Positions 8,835 to 18,179 are shown, counted from the first letter of the stretch. The stretch is 64,000 nt of DNA from Lacinutrix sp. (GCF_029238095.1 NZ_JAQWGS010000004.1:1-64000), one strand, 5' to 3'. The notes: a model not told the origin generated them from the sequence alone. Numbers and translations: made by a program.

Positions 8835-9452
8835 ATGAACATATTAATCCATCCAACCTATTGTCCTAGCATCGCGACATTTGTTGCTATCGCAAAAGCA
8901 GATAGTGTAGTTATGGAAGTTCAAGACAATTACCAAAAGCAAACCTACAGAAACCGTTGTTATATATATGCTGCAAACGGGAAATTACAATTAAGTATTC
9001 CTGTTGTATTTAGCCAGAAAAACAGACAAAAATATAGCGAAGTAAAAATTGCTAATACTTATAAATGGCAAGATAACCATTGGAAATCTTTAGAATCTGC
9101 TTATAGAACCTCACCTTTTTTTGAGTTTTATGCCGATGAATTACAACCGCTTTTTACAGAAACTTTTGATACTATTTTAGAGTTTAATTTAAAGTGTTTT
9201 GAATTAATTTGCGACTGTCTTCAGTTAGAATTAGATTATTCTAAAACAGAGGTTTATGATAAAGAACCCAAAAACACAATAGACTACAGAGCGCTAGTGA
9301 ACGCAAAAAAGGAAACTATAATTCCTTTAAAACCTTACACTCAGGTTTTTAAAGCTAAACATGGTTTTATTAATAACTTAAGTATTTTGGACTTGCTTTT
9401 TAATGAAGGTACTAATGCTGTAAGCTATCTAAAGTCACAAACCATTTTCTGA
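8835..9452 (+). CDS. WbqC family protein
   Basis: A 205-residue WbqC-like protein. It shows the family features: HPTYCPSIATFVAI near the N-terminus, the NYQKQTYRNRCYI stretch, LQLSIPV, and the WKSLESAYRTSPFFEFY core. WbqC proteins are often near cell-surface glycan genes, but the biochemical role is not established. Here the neighbours are lepB and a DUF6122 membrane protein, an order I know as typical for Flavobacteriaceae. The TGA stop overlaps the next ATG by one base. Confidence 0.88.
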   Translation: MNILIHPTYCPSIATFVAIAKADSVVMEVQDNYQKQTYRNRCYIYAANGKLQLSIPVVFSQKNRQKYSEVKIANTYKWQDNHWKSLESAYRTSPFFEFYADELQPLFTETFDTILEFNLKCFELICDCLQLELDYSKTEVYDKEPKNTIDYRALVNAKKETIIPLKPYTQVFKAKHGFINNLSILDLLFNEGTNAVSYLKSQTIF

Positions 9453-9763
9453 TGTATCAAACAATAATACATTATGGTATTCATTTTTTATTGCCTTTAG
9501 CTATTGCTTTAGTATTTTATAAAACCACTTGGAAAAAAGCCTTTTTAATTATGCTATTAGGTATGTTAATAGACTTAGACCATGTATTGGCTAGTCCTAT
9601 TTTTGCAGCAAACCGTTGTAGTATTAATTTTCATCCGTTACATAGTTATTATTTAATACCATTGTATTTGTTTTTAGTGTTCCCAAAAAAAACAAGATGG
9701 ATTGGTTTGGGTTTATGCATTCATATTTTGGCAGATAGTGTAGATTGCTGGATGATGAGTTAA
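9452..9763 (+). CDS. DUF6122 family small membrane protein
   Basis: A 103-residue integral membrane protein with about three hydrophobic helices. The motif MLIDLDHVLASPIF has an LDxDH metal-ligand look and is followed by NFHPLHSY and HILADSVDCWMM. These Asp and His residues recall membrane-bound metal-dependent hydrolases (YdjM-like), but activity is unproven. The start overlaps the WbqC stop (TGATG), indicating coupled translation. It ends the plus-strand run that began at parA. Confidence 0.8.
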   Translation: MYQTIIHYGIHFLLPLAIALVFYKTTWKKAFLIMLLGMLIDLDHVLASPIFAANRCSINFHPLHSYYLIPLYLFLVFPKKTRWIGLGLCIHILADSVDCWMMS

Positions 9764-9849
9764 AAAAATGAAGTATAATACCAATATATTTTTACCACAC
9801 ATTATTCATGTTTTTACATAAAAAACGATTGTTAATACCAAAATAAAAA

Positions 9850-10872
9850 CTACTCCAAACTAACTTTAGTCATTATTGGATAATGGTCTGAATATTCCAC
9901 ATCATAGGTTTTAAAACCATTGACTGAGAATGCTGAATCTGCAAAAATAAAATCTATTCGCATAGGAAAAAACTTAAAATTATAGGTTCTACCAAAACCA
10001 TTACCTGCGACTTTAAACGTGTCTTTAAAGCTGCCTTTTACTTGTTTATAAACATAAGAAAAGGCTGTATTATTAAAATCTCCACAAATAATTGTCTTAT
10101 AAGTACAAGCGTTCTTATGCTTTAAAAACAACTCTGCTTGTGTTTGTTGCATTTTAAATGTTTTACCAACACCAACAAAGAGTTTTTCAGATTCTTCGGT
10201 AGTTAGGCTTTCAACTTTTGGGTCTATACGTAAAGATTGTAGATGAATATTATAAATTCTAATAGTATCCTTACTTTTTAAAATATCGACATAAATAGCA
10301 TTATTAAACGTATTTGGAAATGCTATAGATCCAGAATTAATAATGGGATAGTTAGAGAAAATGGCTTGTCCGTATTTTTTATTTTTCCCAAGAAGTTTTT
10401 CATATTTATACTTATAAAAAGACAACTTTGTACTTTCTCTAGGATGATACTCTTGAAGCGCTAAAACATCTGGAGCTTCGGTTTTTATAAAATTAACTAA
10501 TTGTTCTTCAATAGCTTCATTTGAAATCCATTTGTAGAGATTAAATAATCTCACATTGTAGTTCATTATAGAGATGTTGTTTTCATGAGCAATCGTTTTA
10601 GATTCAGAAAACTTATACAATGAACCATAAATAAAGTAACCTATTACCAAAATAAATAAGGATAATAATAACTGTTTTTTTATTTTAACTAACCAATAAA
10701 TAAAAAATAAAACATTTAATAGTATTAAAATAGGTACACCTAAGCCTAGTACCGAAAAGACTGCAAATGTTTTTGGAGGCAAAAGTGGTAGAATATAAGA
10801 TAGCAGTAAAACAAAAGCCACAACAGAGTTGAAGAAGAATATAACTTTCTCGAAAAACTTCAACTTTTTCAT
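9850..10872 (-). CDS. Membrane-anchored endonuclease/exonuclease/phosphatase-fold protein
   Basis: A 340-residue protein with three hydrophobic segments in residues 8-85 and a C-terminal EEP catalytic domain. Metal and substrate motifs in order are MNYNVRLF (103-110), LALQEYH with Glu141, ICGDFNNT, IDFIFAD and YSDHYP near the C-terminus. EEP enzymes cleave phosphodiesters or phosphoesters, and the substrate cannot be told. The domain probably faces the periplasm, judging by the helix arrangement. It starts two bases after the upstream rhomboid gene's stop and is the last gene of the mutL-rhomboid run. Confidence 0.88.
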   Translation of the reverse strand: MKKLKFFEKVIFFFNSVVAFVLLLSYILPLLPPKTFAVFSVLGLGVPILILLNVLFFIYWLVKIKKQLLLSLFILVIGYFIYGSLYKFSESKTIAHENNISIMNYNVRLFNLYKWISNEAIEEQLVNFIKTEAPDVLALQEYHPRESTKLSFYKYKYEKLLGKNKKYGQAIFSNYPIINSGSIAFPNTFNNAIYVDILKSKDTIRIYNIHLQSLRIDPKVESLTTEESEKLFVGVGKTFKMQQTQAELFLKHKNACTYKTIICGDFNNTAFSYVYKQVKGSFKDTFKVAGNGFGRTYNFKFFPMRIDFIFADSAFSVNGFKTYDVEYSDHYPIMTKVSLE

Positions 10873-10874
10873 GA

Positions 10875-11759
10875 TTACTTTCCAGCTTTAAATAGAAATT
10901 CTTTTTCTTCGGCAGACAAACTTTCGTAACCGCTTTTACTAATTTTATCTAAGATAATATCTATTTTCTTTTGGTTATTAAACTCATTAAATTCGCCTTT
11001 AGTATAACCGCCTACTTTTGATTTGTCTTTATAAACTGTTTTAAGATTCTTAGATGTCGAACGCTCAAATAAAGGCATTATACGCGCTATTATACTTTCA
11101 AAACCTTTTCCAATATCATGGCCTTTATCTAATTGTTTAGTGTAAATATAACCTAATAATGCGCCTCCTAAATGTGCTAATTCTCCACCTGTATTTGCCA
11201 AAGGAATAAGCGCTATAAAAGATATAACATAGAGTGTTGCAAATACCCAAAGTTTTAATCTAAAGACACCAAAGAGGTTTAATTCGTAATTTGGCGAACG
11301 TGTTGTAGCTCCTAATAAAATAGCAAAAACAGAAGCAGAAGCTCCATACAATATTGCATTTTCATTAATTAAAGCTGGAAACACATTATAGGAAGCTATA
11401 AATATTAATCCAGCAAAAATACCACCTAAAAAATAATAGTTAATAAACTGTTTTACAGAGAAAAAAGTTAGAAATATTCTACCAAAATAATATAAGGCAA
11501 TCATGTTCCCTAATAAATGCCTTAAGCCAAAATGAAGAAAATTGTAAGTAATAATAGTCCAAAATCTATATAGTATTTTACTTAAGCTTTCTGGTAGTGC
11601 TAAGTACTCTGCAAAAAAAGTTAAGTGTTGTTTAGTGCCTAGAAAAAACACTGCATTAATAATAGCAATAATTGCAAATATGCCAATATTTACAAAAATA
11701 AATTTTTCGTGAATTGGCGCTATTTTATACTTGTATTTTAAATCTGAAACTAAGCTCAT
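10875..11759 (-). CDS. Rhomboid family intramembrane serine protease
   Basis: A 294-residue polytopic protein. The catalytic dyad is visible as GASAS with Ser141 and ELAHLGG with His196, and the HFGLRHLLGNM segment matches the HxxxHxxxN motif of helix 2. Rhomboids cleave substrates within the membrane. A soluble C-terminal tail of about 80 residues follows the last helix. The ATG overlaps by one base the stop of the second rhomboid gene upstream, so they are translationally coupled. The substrate is unknown. Confidence 0.92.
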   Translation of the reverse strand: MSLVSDLKYKYKIAPIHEKFIFVNIGIFAIIAIINAVFFLGTKQHLTFFAEYLALPESLSKILYRFWTIITYNFLHFGLRHLLGNMIALYYFGRIFLTFFSVKQFINYYFLGGIFAGLIFIASYNVFPALINENAILYGASASVFAILLGATTRSPNYELNLFGVFRLKLWVFATLYVISFIALIPLANTGGELAHLGGALLGYIYTKQLDKGHDIGKGFESIIARIMPLFERSTSKNLKTVYKDKSKVGGYTKGEFNEFNNQKKIDIILDKISKSGYESLSAEEKEFLFKAGK

Positions 11760-12505
11760 TAGTCTATTCTATACTTATTAAACGCATTGTTTTTCCAAAA
11801 CAGCATGATTATTAAACCTACTACTGCTCCACCAACGTGAGCCCAATGTGCTATATTCATTCCAAAAACAGAAGGACTGCCAAGAAAACCAGAAACAATA
11901 TCGTATCCTACAATTAACGGAATAAAGTATTTAGCTTTTATTGGTATTGGAAGGAAAATTAACATTAACTCAGAATTTGGGTTTAAAATTCCAAAAGCCA
12001 CTAAAACACCCATAATACAACCAGAGGCTCCAACCATTGTTGAATTATAAATATTAAAAGCTTCATTTATTTGTTCGTTTTGTATTGGTGTGGTTGGAAA
12101 ATTCCATTTTCCAGTTCTATAAATATCCATTAATGCTTCGGTAGATACTCCAGAGGCTTGTAACTCTTGTATTAATCTTGGATAATTAATATAGTCAACA
12201 CCTAATTGAAATAGTACTGCTCCTAAACCTGCAGCAAAATAAAGTATTAAAAACTTTTTACTACCTAAACGTTGTTCTACAGCTGTCCCAAACATCCACA
12301 ATGCAAACATATTAAACAACAAGTGTTTAAAACCACCATGCATAAACATGTGCGTTACTATTTGCCATGGCTCAAACACCTTATTTTCTGGATAATGAAG
12401 TGCAAACAAATCAAAAAATTGAGCTTCACCAATTAGCATTGTGGCCACAAACATAATCACATTAATAATTAATAAATGCTTTACTGTTTCTGTTATTCTA
12501 TTCAT
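11759..12505 (-). CDS. Rhomboid family intramembrane serine protease
   Basis: A 248-residue rhomboid. HMFMHGGFKHLLFNMFALW (52-70) is the HxxxHxxxN helix. GASGCIMG carries Ser161 and AHWAHVGGA carries His223. A loop of about 50 residues (105-150) between helices is longer than in minimal rhomboids. It lies between mutL and a second rhomboid gene in the same orientation and probably shares their transcript. The two rhomboids are paralogues, but the active-site flanks differ, so they are not a recent duplication. Confidence 0.93.
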   Translation of the reverse strand: MNRITETVKHLLIINVIMFVATMLIGEAQFFDLFALHYPENKVFEPWQIVTHMFMHGGFKHLLFNMFALWMFGTAVEQRLGSKKFLILYFAAGLGAVLFQLGVDYINYPRLIQELQASGVSTEALMDIYRTGKWNFPTTPIQNEQINEAFNIYNSTMVGASGCIMGVLVAFGILNPNSELMLIFLPIPIKAKYFIPLIVGYDIVSGFLGSPSVFGMNIAHWAHVGGAVVGLIIMLFWKNNAFNKYRID

Positions 12506-12573
12506 ATTTAATTTCCTTGATTTAGACTTTGTTTTAGTTAATTTCTAATAGACATCTGTTTTAATTACACTTT

Positions 12574-14418
12574 TTAAACAAATTTTCTATCTAGTGCATC
12601 AACAGTCATGGTTATAAATGTTGCTTTATTTGTTGGTGAAACATTAGGCTCTTTACAAGCAAAAAGTGAATTCACTAAATGCTCTTGTTCTAGAATTGTT
12701 AAACTTTGACCAGTTTTTATAGCTAAAGATTTAGCTAGCGATTTAGCTAACAAATCGGTAGCACTAAAATTACTATCTGGCACTTCGTTTTCTACATCGC
12801 TAATAAGTTGCTCTAAAATAATAGACACTTCACTTTCTGGAACACTTACTGGCACTCCTGAAATTTCTACTAACTCGTCTTTAATAGCCTGAAATATAAA
12901 ACCTGCATGTTCTAAATCTGTTTTAAGCTGATTTATAATTTCTATTTCTTGTGGCGAAAAATGAAGCGCTAATGGAAACAATAATTGTTGACTCATAGCT
13001 TCTTTAATGGTCATGTTCTTCAAAAAATTTTCATATAGAATACGTTGGTGTGCTCGATGCTGATCTATTAATAATAAACCAGATTTTATAGTACTTACAA
13101 TGTATTTATTATGAAACTGATAGGTGCTTTGCTTCTGCTCTACTTGGTTATCATTATCAAAAAAAGATTCATTTTTAGAATTACTTTCAAAATGAACTTC
13201 GCTAAAATCTTGTTGTGTTTGTGTACCTTTAGATTCTAGGCCAACATACAAACCTTCCCAGCTAGCAGCTGTTGGCTTTCTATAAGATGTTGCTATATTA
13301 GATGCTTGTTGGTCTTCTCTAAACGGATTAAAATTACTATCGACCTCTATACTTGGTGTTCCTTTTTGCTGGTAACTGTATGGTGTATCTAAATTTGCAT
13401 CACGTTCAAAATCTAAAACTGGAGCAATATTAAATTGTCCTAAACTGTGTTTTACAGATGAGCGTAAGATGGCATACAAAGTATGCTCGTCGTCAAACTT
13501 AATTTCTGTTTTTGTTGGATGAATATTTATATCTATGGTTTGCGGATTTACCGTTAAGTTTAAAAAATAACTAGCATGAGCTCCATCTTTTAAAAGACCT
13601 TCGAACGCAGAGCCTATGGCGTGATTTAAATACGCACTTTTAATAAATCTGTTATTAACAAAAAAGAATTGTTCTCCTCTAGTTTTCTTGGCAAATTCTG
13701 GCTTACCTACAAATCCTGAAATTTGAAGCACTTCTGTATCTTCGTTTACTGGTACTAGTTTTTCGTTTGTTTTAATTCCGAAGATATTTACTATTCGTTG
13801 TCTGTAATTGCTTTCTGGTAAATTAAAAGTTTCACTTCCATTATGAAACATTACAAAACTAATATTTGGATGCGCCAAAGCAACACGATGAAACTCGTCT
13901 ATAATATGTCTGGTTTCTACCGTATTCGACTTTAAAAAGTTACGTCTAGCAGGAATATTAAAAAACAAATTCTTTACCGAAATCGAAGTGCCTTTTGGTG
14001 TCACTACAACTTCTTGGCTAATAACTGTACTGCCCTCTATAACAATACAAGTACCAACATCTTCATGGTCTTGCTTTGTTTTTAATTCTACATGTGCAAT
14101 AGCAGCAATACTTGCTAGAGCTTCGCCTCTAAAACCTTTGGTATTTAATTTAAATAAATCGTCTGCAGTTTTAATTTTAGAAGTGGCATGACGCTCAAAA
14201 CTTAATCTTGCATCTGTAACGCTCATGCCTTTACCATTATCTATAACTTGAACTAGAGTTTTACCAGCATCTTTAATTATAAGTTTTATTGAAGTTGCTC
14301 CTGCATCTATTGCGTTTTCCAACAATTCTTTAACTACAGAAGCTGGACGTTGTACAACTTCGCCTGCAGCAATTTGGTTTGCAACATGATCTGGTAATAG
14401 TTGAATAATATCTGCCAT
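12574..14418 (-). CDS. mutL: DNA mismatch repair protein MutL
   Basis: MutL links mismatch recognition by MutS to strand removal. The N-terminal GHKL ATPase is complete, with ELLENAIDAGA (Glu31 to Ala41), DNGKG at 60-64 and GFRGEAL at 95-101. A linker of about 90 residues lies around 340-430. The C-terminal dimerisation domain holds a DQHRAHQRILYE segment at about 452-463. This corresponds to the DQHA(x)2E(x)4E metal site of endonuclease-type MutL proteins, but Gln stands where the first Glu is expected. ACKEPN near 590 resembles the second conserved motif. Length (614) is normal. It is followed by the rhomboid genes and preceded by two tiny membrane proteins. Confidence 0.95.
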   Translation of the reverse strand: MADIIQLLPDHVANQIAAGEVVQRPASVVKELLENAIDAGATSIKLIIKDAGKTLVQVIDNGKGMSVTDARLSFERHATSKIKTADDLFKLNTKGFRGEALASIAAIAHVELKTKQDHEDVGTCIVIEGSTVISQEVVVTPKGTSISVKNLFFNIPARRNFLKSNTVETRHIIDEFHRVALAHPNISFVMFHNGSETFNLPESNYRQRIVNIFGIKTNEKLVPVNEDTEVLQISGFVGKPEFAKKTRGEQFFFVNNRFIKSAYLNHAIGSAFEGLLKDGAHASYFLNLTVNPQTIDINIHPTKTEIKFDDEHTLYAILRSSVKHSLGQFNIAPVLDFERDANLDTPYSYQQKGTPSIEVDSNFNPFREDQQASNIATSYRKPTAASWEGLYVGLESKGTQTQQDFSEVHFESNSKNESFFDNDNQVEQKQSTYQFHNKYIVSTIKSGLLLIDQHRAHQRILYENFLKNMTIKEAMSQQLLFPLALHFSPQEIEIINQLKTDLEHAGFIFQAIKDELVEISGVPVSVPESEVSIILEQLISDVENEVPDSNFSATDLLAKSLAKSLAIKTGQSLTILEQEHLVNSLFACKEPNVSPTNKATFITMTVDALDRKFV

Positions 14419-14425
14419 TTACAGC

Positions 14426-14701
14426 TTAGAAAAATATAGTGAGATCGAAATCGATTATAAAAAGAAAAATAAGTAATAACACTGAAATAATAATTAACAC
14501 ACGTTTACTAACTGCTTTATCTTCAGAGTTTTTATACTCATTCATCGCTCTAAAAAACCTTGTTTTGAGACCACCTGAAGCTTCTAGTGTTGAACGATCA
14601 TCGTCAAATTTACCTTTCATGGCAAATGGACTACCATCACCTTTGTAAAAACGAGGTTTATAGTTGTAACGCTTATTTTGTTTTAGTTTAATAAATCCCA
14701 T
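14426..14701 (-). CDS. Small basic membrane protein (conserved in Flavobacteriaceae)
   Basis: A 91-residue protein with a basic aromatic N-terminus (KQNKRYNYKPRFYKG), a middle charged part and one C-terminal hydrophobic helix (VLIIISVLLLIFLFIIDFDL). Relatives are sometimes labelled riboflavin synthase subunit beta because ribH lies nearby, but nothing in the sequence supports an enzyme. Its N-terminus resembles that of the neighbouring 75-residue protein, so the two may be diverged paralogues. It sits 8 bases upstream of mutL and is probably co-transcribed. Function unknown. Confidence 0.75.
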   Translation of the reverse strand: MGFIKLKQNKRYNYKPRFYKGDGSPFAMKGKFDDDRSTLEASGGLKTRFFRAMNEYKNSEDKAVSKRVLIIISVLLLIFLFIIDFDLTIFF

Positions 14702-14703
14702 AC

Positions 14704-14931
14704 CTAAAGTATTTTATATTCAAGATAGTACATGATTGCAATAATAATGCCTAACAAAACCAAAAGTAAAGGCAAACCTATTTTTCGTTTTCCTACACCA
14801 GTTGTTCTAGTACGTTCCCATGCTTTTATGCTCTCACGTTTAGTCGCGTACTCTGCATTTTTATCTTTAGTTTCATCTTTAGAAAACCTAGAATTATACT
14901 TAAATGTTTTATTTTTTCTATTATTAAACAC
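14704..14931 (-). CDS. Small basic membrane protein, paralogue of its neighbour
   Basis: A 75-residue protein: a basic N-terminal half (RKNKTFKYNSRFSKDE, then KAWERTRTTGVGKRK) followed by one hydrophobic helix (LPLLLVLLGIIIAIMYYLEY). The KxFKYNSRF segment aligns with KRYNYKPRF in the next gene, two bases downstream. It is the first gene of a likely minus-strand transcript leading into mutL. No known domain is recognised. Confidence 0.7.
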   Translation of the reverse strand: MFNNRKNKTFKYNSRFSKDETKDKNAEYATKRESIKAWERTRTTGVGKRKIGLPLLLVLLGIIIAIMYYLEYKIL

Positions 14932-14960
14932 TATGCGTTCTTATACTTTTAAAATACACT

Positions 14961-14968
14961 CAAAAGTA
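14961..14968 (-). promoter_or_regulatory. Candidate -7 box for the small-protein/mutL transcript
   Basis: TACTTTTG on the minus strand matches the Bacteroidota TAnnTTTG element exactly, about 30 bases before the start at 14931. No TTG lies at the usual upstream distance, so the call is tentative. Confidence 0.4.
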
Positions 14969-15167
14969 CTGAAAATAGAGAAGAATTAGTAAGTTTGAAT
15001 GCTAAAAATTGTTAACAGTTGTTTTAAGTCGCTTGGTTGTAAAATATAAAACAGTAAGTATTATAAAATTTTTACATTAGAATTTACAGAGTAAAACAGA
15101 GTTCTACAGCGCTCTAGTCTGGACAAATTGATGTTAATTGAATTTATATTGAAGACTAAGTAATAAA

Positions 15168-15650
15168 CTACTGCTTACTAATTACTGCCATTTTAATAGC
15201 TGCAATAGCTGCTTCTGTGCCTTTGTTACCATGTATTCCTCCAGAGCGATCTATAGCTTGTTGTTTATTGTTGTCTGTTAAAACACAAAAAATAACAGGA
15301 ATATTATGCAATACATTTAAGTCTTTTATGCCTTGTGCAACGCCTTCGCAAACAAAATCGAAATGTTTAGTTTCTCCTTGAATTACACTACCTATGGCAA
15401 TAACTGCATCAACGTTTTGCTGTTGCATTTTTTTAGAACCATAAATTAACTCAAAACTTCCTGGAACATCCCAACGTGTAATGTTTTCTGGTAGAACATG
15501 ATGCGCTACTAAAGTTTCGTAGGCACCTTTGTATAAACCTTCGGTAATGGTATCATTCCATTCTGAAACAACAATCCCAAACCGAAAATCTTTCGCGTTT
15601 GGGATTGATGTTTTATCGTATTCTGATAAATTGTTATTTACTGTTGCCAT
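15168..15650 (-). CDS. ribH: 6,7-dimethyl-8-ribityllumazine synthase
   Basis: RibH condenses 5-amino-6-ribitylaminouracil with 3,4-dihydroxy-2-butanone 4-phosphate in riboflavin synthesis. At 160 residues it has the usual length. VSEWNDTITEGL contains the substrate-binding Trp/Asn region. GSFELIYGSKKM and AIGSVIQGETKHFDFVCEG (His is the catalytic base in the GxTxHF motif) are diagnostic. GNKGTEAA near the C-terminus also fits. It follows a TPR protein gene by 26 bases in a probable two-gene unit. Confidence 0.96.
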   Translation of the reverse strand: MATVNNNLSEYDKTSIPNAKDFRFGIVVSEWNDTITEGLYKGAYETLVAHHVLPENITRWDVPGSFELIYGSKKMQQQNVDAVIAIGSVIQGETKHFDFVCEGVAQGIKDLNVLHNIPVIFCVLTDNNKQQAIDRSGGIHGNKGTEAAIAAIKMAVISKQ

Positions 15651-15676
15651 ATTTAATTTCTGCTAGAGCGTTGAAA

Positions 15677-16456
15677 TTATTTGTTTGACATTGCTTGAGC
15701 TTTCCCAATAAACACCTCTACAGAGGTAGCTTCTGGTGTACTAGGATACGTTTCTTTAATAGTATTAAAATAACCTAACGCTTCTGTTGCTCTACCTAAA
15801 TTTAAAGCTGTAATTCCTGCTTTATAATAGTATGTAGGAGCTGTTAAGTCGTTTGTTCTCATTTTTGCAGCTTGTAAATAATACTTTAAAGCTTGCTCTG
15901 GTTGTTCTAATTGCATGAACGCGTCACCTATAGCACCTTTAGCCATTGGTCCAGCAGCTTCGTCTTCACTTTCAAATTTATCTAAATGCGCGATTGCATT
16001 TTTATAATCTTTTAAGTTTAGGTAAGACATTCCAGCATAGTAGTTTGCTAGATTGGCTGCATCTGTTCCACTATATTCTTTAATAATGTCTAGCGCTCCA
16101 TATTTACCATCGCTTCCGTTAAGTGCAACATTGTAAAGCGAATCGTTAGAAACGCCAGCAACAGCATCGTTAAATTGCTTTTGCGTATGGTACAATTCGT
16201 TCATTCCTTCTTCATTAGCAGGTTCTTGAACTAATTTTTTGTATCCTAAATATCCTAAAACTAGAGCAGCAACTACTGCAATAATAATGAAAATATATTT
16301 TTGGTTAGCAGCAACAAAATCTTCAGTTTTAGAAGCAGTTTCATCTAAAGTGTTAAATACCTCAGCAGTTGTTGAGTTTTCTCCTAAGTTCTCATCAATA
16401 ACTTCTTTTTCCTTTTCTGTTTTAGGTTTGTAACCTCTTTTCTTATAAGTTGCCAT
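15677..16456 (-). CDS. TPR-containing membrane protein (YfgM-like)
   Basis: I chose the ATG at 16456 (MATYKKRGYKPK), giving 259 residues. The ATG at 16483 is less likely because it would lie inside a TATTTTTG promoter-like box (16481-16488, minus strand). A charged N-terminal cytosolic part precedes one membrane helix (YIFIIIAVVAALVLGYLGY, about residues 55-73). The remainder is periplasmic and carries tetratricopeptide repeats (for example AMSYLNLKDYKNAIAHLDKF and ITALNLGRATEALGYF). The layout resembles YfgM/ancillary Sec-translocon proteins, but the role here is inferred only from shape. It is co-oriented with ribH. Confidence 0.85.
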   Translation of the reverse strand: MATYKKRGYKPKTEKEKEVIDENLGENSTTAEVFNTLDETASKTEDFVAANQKYIFIIIAVVAALVLGYLGYKKLVQEPANEEGMNELYHTQKQFNDAVAGVSNDSLYNVALNGSDGKYGALDIIKEYSGTDAANLANYYAGMSYLNLKDYKNAIAHLDKFESEDEAAGPMAKGAIGDAFMQLEQPEQALKYYLQAAKMRTNDLTAPTYYYKAGITALNLGRATEALGYFNTIKETYPSTPEATSVEVFIGKAQAMSNK

Positions 16457-16545
16457 GTATTTATTATATTTTATGCGTGGCAAAAATAAAATATTTCTTC
16501 ATATATAAAAGCTTATTTATTTGTTATTTTGCATGCTCCATTTAA

Positions 16546-16572
16546 TTGCTATACTAACTACTACTACATTTG
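16546..16572 (+). promoter_or_regulatory. Promoter of recF
   Basis: TTG at 16546-16548 and TACATTTG at 16565-16572 are 19 bases apart start to start, an exact match to the Bacteroidota sigma-ABfr promoter form. The expected transcription start is only a few bases before the recF ATG at 16585, so the leader is very short. Confidence 0.65.
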
Positions 16573-16584
16573 CTTAAATAGTCT

Positions 16585-17664
16585 ATGATTTTAAAGTCAC
16601 TTTCCTTAGTAAATTATAAAAATTTCGAGAGTAAATCTCTTACTTTTAACGACACCATAAACTGTCTTGTTGGCAACAATGGCATAGGAAAAACAAATAT
16701 TCTAGATGCTATTTACCACCTGTCTTTTGGTAAAAGTTATTTTAATCCAATAGCCTCACAAAACATAAAGCACGATGAGGATTTTTTTGTTGTTAGTGGC
16801 AACTACAATAAGGAAAATAAACCTGAAAAAATTGTAGTTAGTTTAAAACGAGGACAAAAAAAAGTAATAAAACGCAATGGTAAGGCTTATAATAAGTTTA
16901 GCGATCATATTGGATTTTTACCTTTGGTTATCATTTCGCCTGCAGATAGAGATTTAATTATAGAGGGTAGCGACACACGACGTAAGTTTATAGACAGTGT
17001 TATTGCACAAAGTGATAAATTATATTTAGACGATTTAATAAAATACAATAAAATTTTAGCACAGCGTAACAGCCTATTAAAGTATTTTGCACTTAACAAC
17101 ACCTTTAATAACGATACGCTTGATGTTTACAACAATCAATTAACAGATTTTGGTACTAAAATTTTTAATAAACGCGAAGCGTTTTTAAAAACCTTTATCC
17201 CAATTTTTAAAGCAAGATACAAAGCAATTAGTAATGGAAATGAAGTTGTAGATTTGGTTTACAAAAGCGATTTGTTTGATACCGATTTATACACCTTATT
17301 AAAACAAGTTATAAATAAAGATAAAGCCATACAATACACTAGTGCTGGTGTACATAAAGATGATTTAATCTTCAACATAGACAGTCATCCAATAAAGAAA
17401 TTTGGGAGTCAAGGACAGCAAAAATCGTTTTTAATAGCTTTAAAATTAGCGCAGTTTGATTTTATAAAGCAAGTTAGTGGTGTAAATCCTATTTTGTTAC
17501 TGGACGATATTTTCGATAAGTTAGATGAAGAACGCGTTACACAAATTATAAAACTAGTAGATGATGAAAATTTTGGACAATTATTTATTAGCGATACTCA
17601 TGCAGAACGTACTGAAAAAGCAGTAAAACAAGTGCATCAATCTTATGAGATTTTTAAATTATAA
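16585..17664 (+). CDS. recF: DNA replication and repair protein RecF
   Basis: RecF is an SMC-like ATPase that helps RecOR load RecA at single-strand gaps. The N-terminal [10 protein letters not shown] is typical. Walker A is GNNGIGKT at 30-37. A signature segment, [12 protein letters not shown], lies around 270-282. Walker [16 protein letters not shown], is near 310. At 359 residues the protein has the family length. The neighbours are unrelated to the dnaA-dnaN context of other phyla. It has its own promoter just upstream. Confidence 0.96.
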   Translation: MILKSLSLVNYKNFESKSLTFNDTINCLVGNNGIGKTNILDAIYHLSFGKSYFNPIASQNIKHDEDFFVVSGNYNKENKPEKIVVSLKRGQKKVIKRNGKAYNKFSDHIGFLPLVIISPADRDLIIEGSDTRRKFIDSVIAQSDKLYLDDLIKYNKILAQRNSLLKYFALNNTFNNDTLDVYNNQLTDFGTKIFNKREAFLKTFIPIFKARYKAISNGNEVVDLVYKSDLFDTDLYTLLKQVINKDKAIQYTSAGVHKDDLIFNIDSHPIKKFGSQGQQKSFLIALKLAQFDFIKQVSGVNPILLLDDIFDKLDEERVTQIIKLVDDENFGQLFISDTHAERTEKAVKQVHQSYEIFKL

Positions 17665-17724
17665 TGTGCTTAAACTTCTCAAGAAATATCGTTTAAAACT
17701 TACAAATGCATTTTAAATATTATT

Positions 17725-18141
17725 ATGAAAAAAACATTTTACACTCTTTTAATAACATTAATTCTATGTTGTTCTCATAATCCAGAACATTATATCCAAC
17801 ATATTGATGGTTACTGGGAAATTGAAAGTGTAACACTATCTAGTGGTTTTAAAAAAGAATACACAGTAAATCAAACCATAGACTACATATCTGTTAAAGA
17901 CAGTTTAAATGGTTTTAGAAAAAAGATGTCTCCGCGTTTTGATGGTAAATATGAAACCTCAAAAGACGTAGAAGTTTTTAAGCTTAAAACAGAAAACGAT
18001 AGTTTACATTTATATTATTCAACAGCATTCTCCAAATGGAAAGAAACTATTTTAATGGCAAATGAAAACCAATTAAAAATTGTGAACCAAAATAACGATG
18101 TATATTTATACAAACGTTACAAACCAATAATTATAGAATAA
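17725..18141 (+). CDS. Small lipoprotein, lipocalin-like fold possible
   Basis: A 138-residue protein. The N-terminus KTFYTLLITLILCCSH is a lipoprotein signal with Cys15 or Cys16 as the lipidated residue. The mature part (GYWEIESVTLSSGFKKEYTV ... YETSKDVEVFKLKTENDSLHLYYS ... LKIVNQNNDVYLYKRY) is beta-rich and resembles lipocalin-like lipoproteins of Bacteroidota. No enzymatic motif is seen. It lies between recF and the DciA-like gene, 39 bases before the latter. Confidence 0.75.
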   Translation: MKKTFYTLLITLILCCSHNPEHYIQHIDGYWEIESVTLSSGFKKEYTVNQTIDYISVKDSLNGFRKKMSPRFDGKYETSKDVEVFKLKTENDSLHLYYSTAFSKWKETILMANENQLKIVNQNNDVYLYKRYKPIIIE

Positions 18142-18179
18142 TAAATTAAAAAAAGCCTTCCGTTTCTGGAAAGATAAAC

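Noticed and set aside
16457-16483. Longer start of the TPR protein
   Set aside because: It would lie within an exact promoter box (TATTTTTG on the minus strand), and MATYKKRG is the natural beginning.
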